Below, piece after piece: positions 23,881-24,666 of a stretch of DNA of 24,666 nt. The stretch lies in assembly GCA_964484125.1 (NCBI GenBank), contig CAZAEK010000027.1, positions 1-24,666 of the forward strand, read 5' to 3'. Both the position numbers and the translations under genes were made by a program. This stretch comes from DSSM01 sp964484125 (GTDB lineage: Bacteria > Bacteroidota > Ignavibacteria > Tepidaquicellales > Tepidaquicellaceae). The notes under the pieces were generated by a model. It was given only the letters and a program-made list of their open reading frames with translations, had not been told where the DNA came from and ran no database searches. The stretch's first letter is position 1. Each line of letters begins with the position of its first letter.

Positions 23881-24589
23881 TTTATTACTTAAAAACATTA
23901 TTTTTTTATTATACGTATTCATAGTTCTAACTCTTTATGGATGCGAAGGATGTGTTAAATCTAAATCAAAGCAGACAAGAGTAAAAGACAACTCAGCTAT
24001 TGAAAAGAATCTTAATTCTAATAGCGGGTCATTTCCAGACTTAATTAAAAAATTAGAGCCGTCAATTTTTTTAATATTAACCTATGATGAAAATGGCGAT
24101 GTAATTAAACAAGGAACGGGTTTTTTTATAACAGAATCAGGAAAAGCTGTATCTAATTATCACGTGTTTGATGGAGGTGAGTCATGGACAATAAAATTAT
24201 ATAACAATTCTGAATACGATGTTGATAAGATTATAACTTATGATGTCAAGTATGATTTTATAATTTTTAAAATTGATAGTAAAAATAAATTTCCAGCACT
24301 GGAATTTTTCGATTCAGAAATACAAACAGGTGAAGATATATTTGTTATTGGCAACCCGTCAGGATTAGAAAGAACTGTAACTAAAGGAATAGTATCTGCT
24401 GTAAGAGATGAGTTTACTAGAAAAGATATAATTCAAATTGATGCAGCAATTTCTCCTGGTAGCAGCGGAAGTCCTGTATTTAATAAAAATGGTAAAGTGA
24501 TTGGAATTGCAACAAAAAAGATATTAGAAAAGTGTGAAAATTGTAATTTCGCTGTTAATATTAATATACTAAAAAAAGTTAAATATTGA
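23858..24589 (+). CDS. trypsin-like serine protease lipoprotein
   Basis: The 243-residue product has a lipoprotein signal (FLLYVFIVLTLYGC, Cys29). GTG at 23858 opens the longest frame, but TTG at 23870 is better supported: AGGTGAG ends 7 bases before it, whereas GTG has only AAGG at a 3-base gap. The protease fold covers about 60-243: GTGFFITESGKAVSNYHVF with His102, YDVKYDFIIFKI with Asp133, and ISPGSSGSPVFNKNGKVIGIATKK with Ser203, an intact DegP-style His-Asp-Ser triad. There is no PDZ domain, unlike DegP/DegS. Located in the periplasm as a lipoprotein, it overlaps the MotB-like gene by 11-23 bp and closes the operon. It may process a partner or an invader-derived substrate on signal from the complex; the substrate is unknown. 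Confidence 0.85.
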   Translation: MSLKLNNNLLLKNIIFLLYVFIVLTLYGCEGCVKSKSKQTRVKDNSAIEKNLNSNSGSFPDLIKKLEPSIFLILTYDENGDVIKQGTGFFITESGKAVSNYHVFDGGESWTIKLYNNSEYDVDKIITYDVKYDFIIFKIDSKNKFPALEFFDSEIQTGEDIFVIGNPSGLERTVTKGIVSAVRDEFTRKDIIQIDAAISPGSSGSPVFNKNGKVIGIATKKILEKCENCNFAVNINILKKVKY

Positions 24590-24666
24590 ACAACTATTAT
24601 TCTTTCATCGCGATTTTTTTAAGCATACCTTTGAAGATGAAGGAATGAAAAGGGAGAACTGAAAAC

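Noticed and set aside
13590..24589. Calling the operon a canonical Zorya system
   Set aside because: Only the motor pair resembles Zorya; no ZorC, ZorD helicase, ZorE nuclease or ZorF/G-like gene is recognisable, so the name would overstate the evidence.
24590..24666. Terminator after the protease gene
   Set aside because: A T-run occurs at 24614-24620, but no stem of useful length precedes it.

Overview
The window is AT-rich DNA from a Gram-negative bacterium of the Bacteroidota/Ignavibacteriota/Chlorobiota group. Three things point there: a type IX secretion (T9SS) C-terminal sorting signal in the form QNFPNPFNP...TTIKF, several lipoprotein signal peptides, and many starts without a Shine-Dalgarno where candidate promoters instead resemble the TTTG / TAnnTTTG pattern of that group. 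No rRNA, tRNA, CRISPR array or transposase is visible.

Region 1 (107-5780, minus strand) holds seven consecutive genes, all for exported products: a triple pre-peptidase-C-repeat lipoprotein, a lipoprotein with a beta-sandwich domain, an outer-membrane beta-barrel, a further lipoprotein, a BNR/Asp-box T9SS cargo whose sorting domain has been thrown out of frame, another lipoprotein, and a small secreted protein. Region 2 (6085-10897, plus) is a compact three-gene unit: two proteins I do not recognise and a 1031-residue membrane protein that joins a Lon-like (S16) protease fold to an Ig-like segment and two LamG domains. Region 3 (10907-13445) holds a YgjP-type zinc metallopeptidase (minus) and, divergent from it, a Fic AMP-transferase with an AbiEi-like N-terminus. 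The Fic leader carries three palindromic repeats spaced exactly 24 bp apart.

Region 4 (13590-24589, plus) is the highlight: eight genes with gaps of 2-18 bp or overlapping ends, so almost certainly one operon. In order they encode a VWA lipoprotein, a small membrane protein, a tubulin/FtsZ-like GTPase, a 1170-residue protein with an actin/Hsp70-type ATPase domain, a single-pass membrane protein with a coiled coil, a MotA/TolQ/ExbB-type channel with a long helical tail, a MotB/OmpA-type peptidoglycan-binding partner with the ion-binding Asp, and a lipoprotein trypsin-like protease. The last motor pair resembles ZorA-ZorB of Zorya anti-phage defence, but none of the known Zorya effectors (ZorC, D, E, F, G) is recognisable. 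Instead the motor is linked to two cytoskeleton-type nucleotide switches and to periplasmic VWA and protease modules.

A reasonable working model (inference) is an envelope-spanning machine. The ion-driven MotAB-like unit is anchored to peptidoglycan. Its cytoplasmic tail and the coiled-coil membrane protein contact the tubulin-like and actin-like NTPases, and the VWA and protease lipoproteins act on the periplasmic side. Whether it defends against phage, remodels the envelope or does something else cannot be decided from the sequence.
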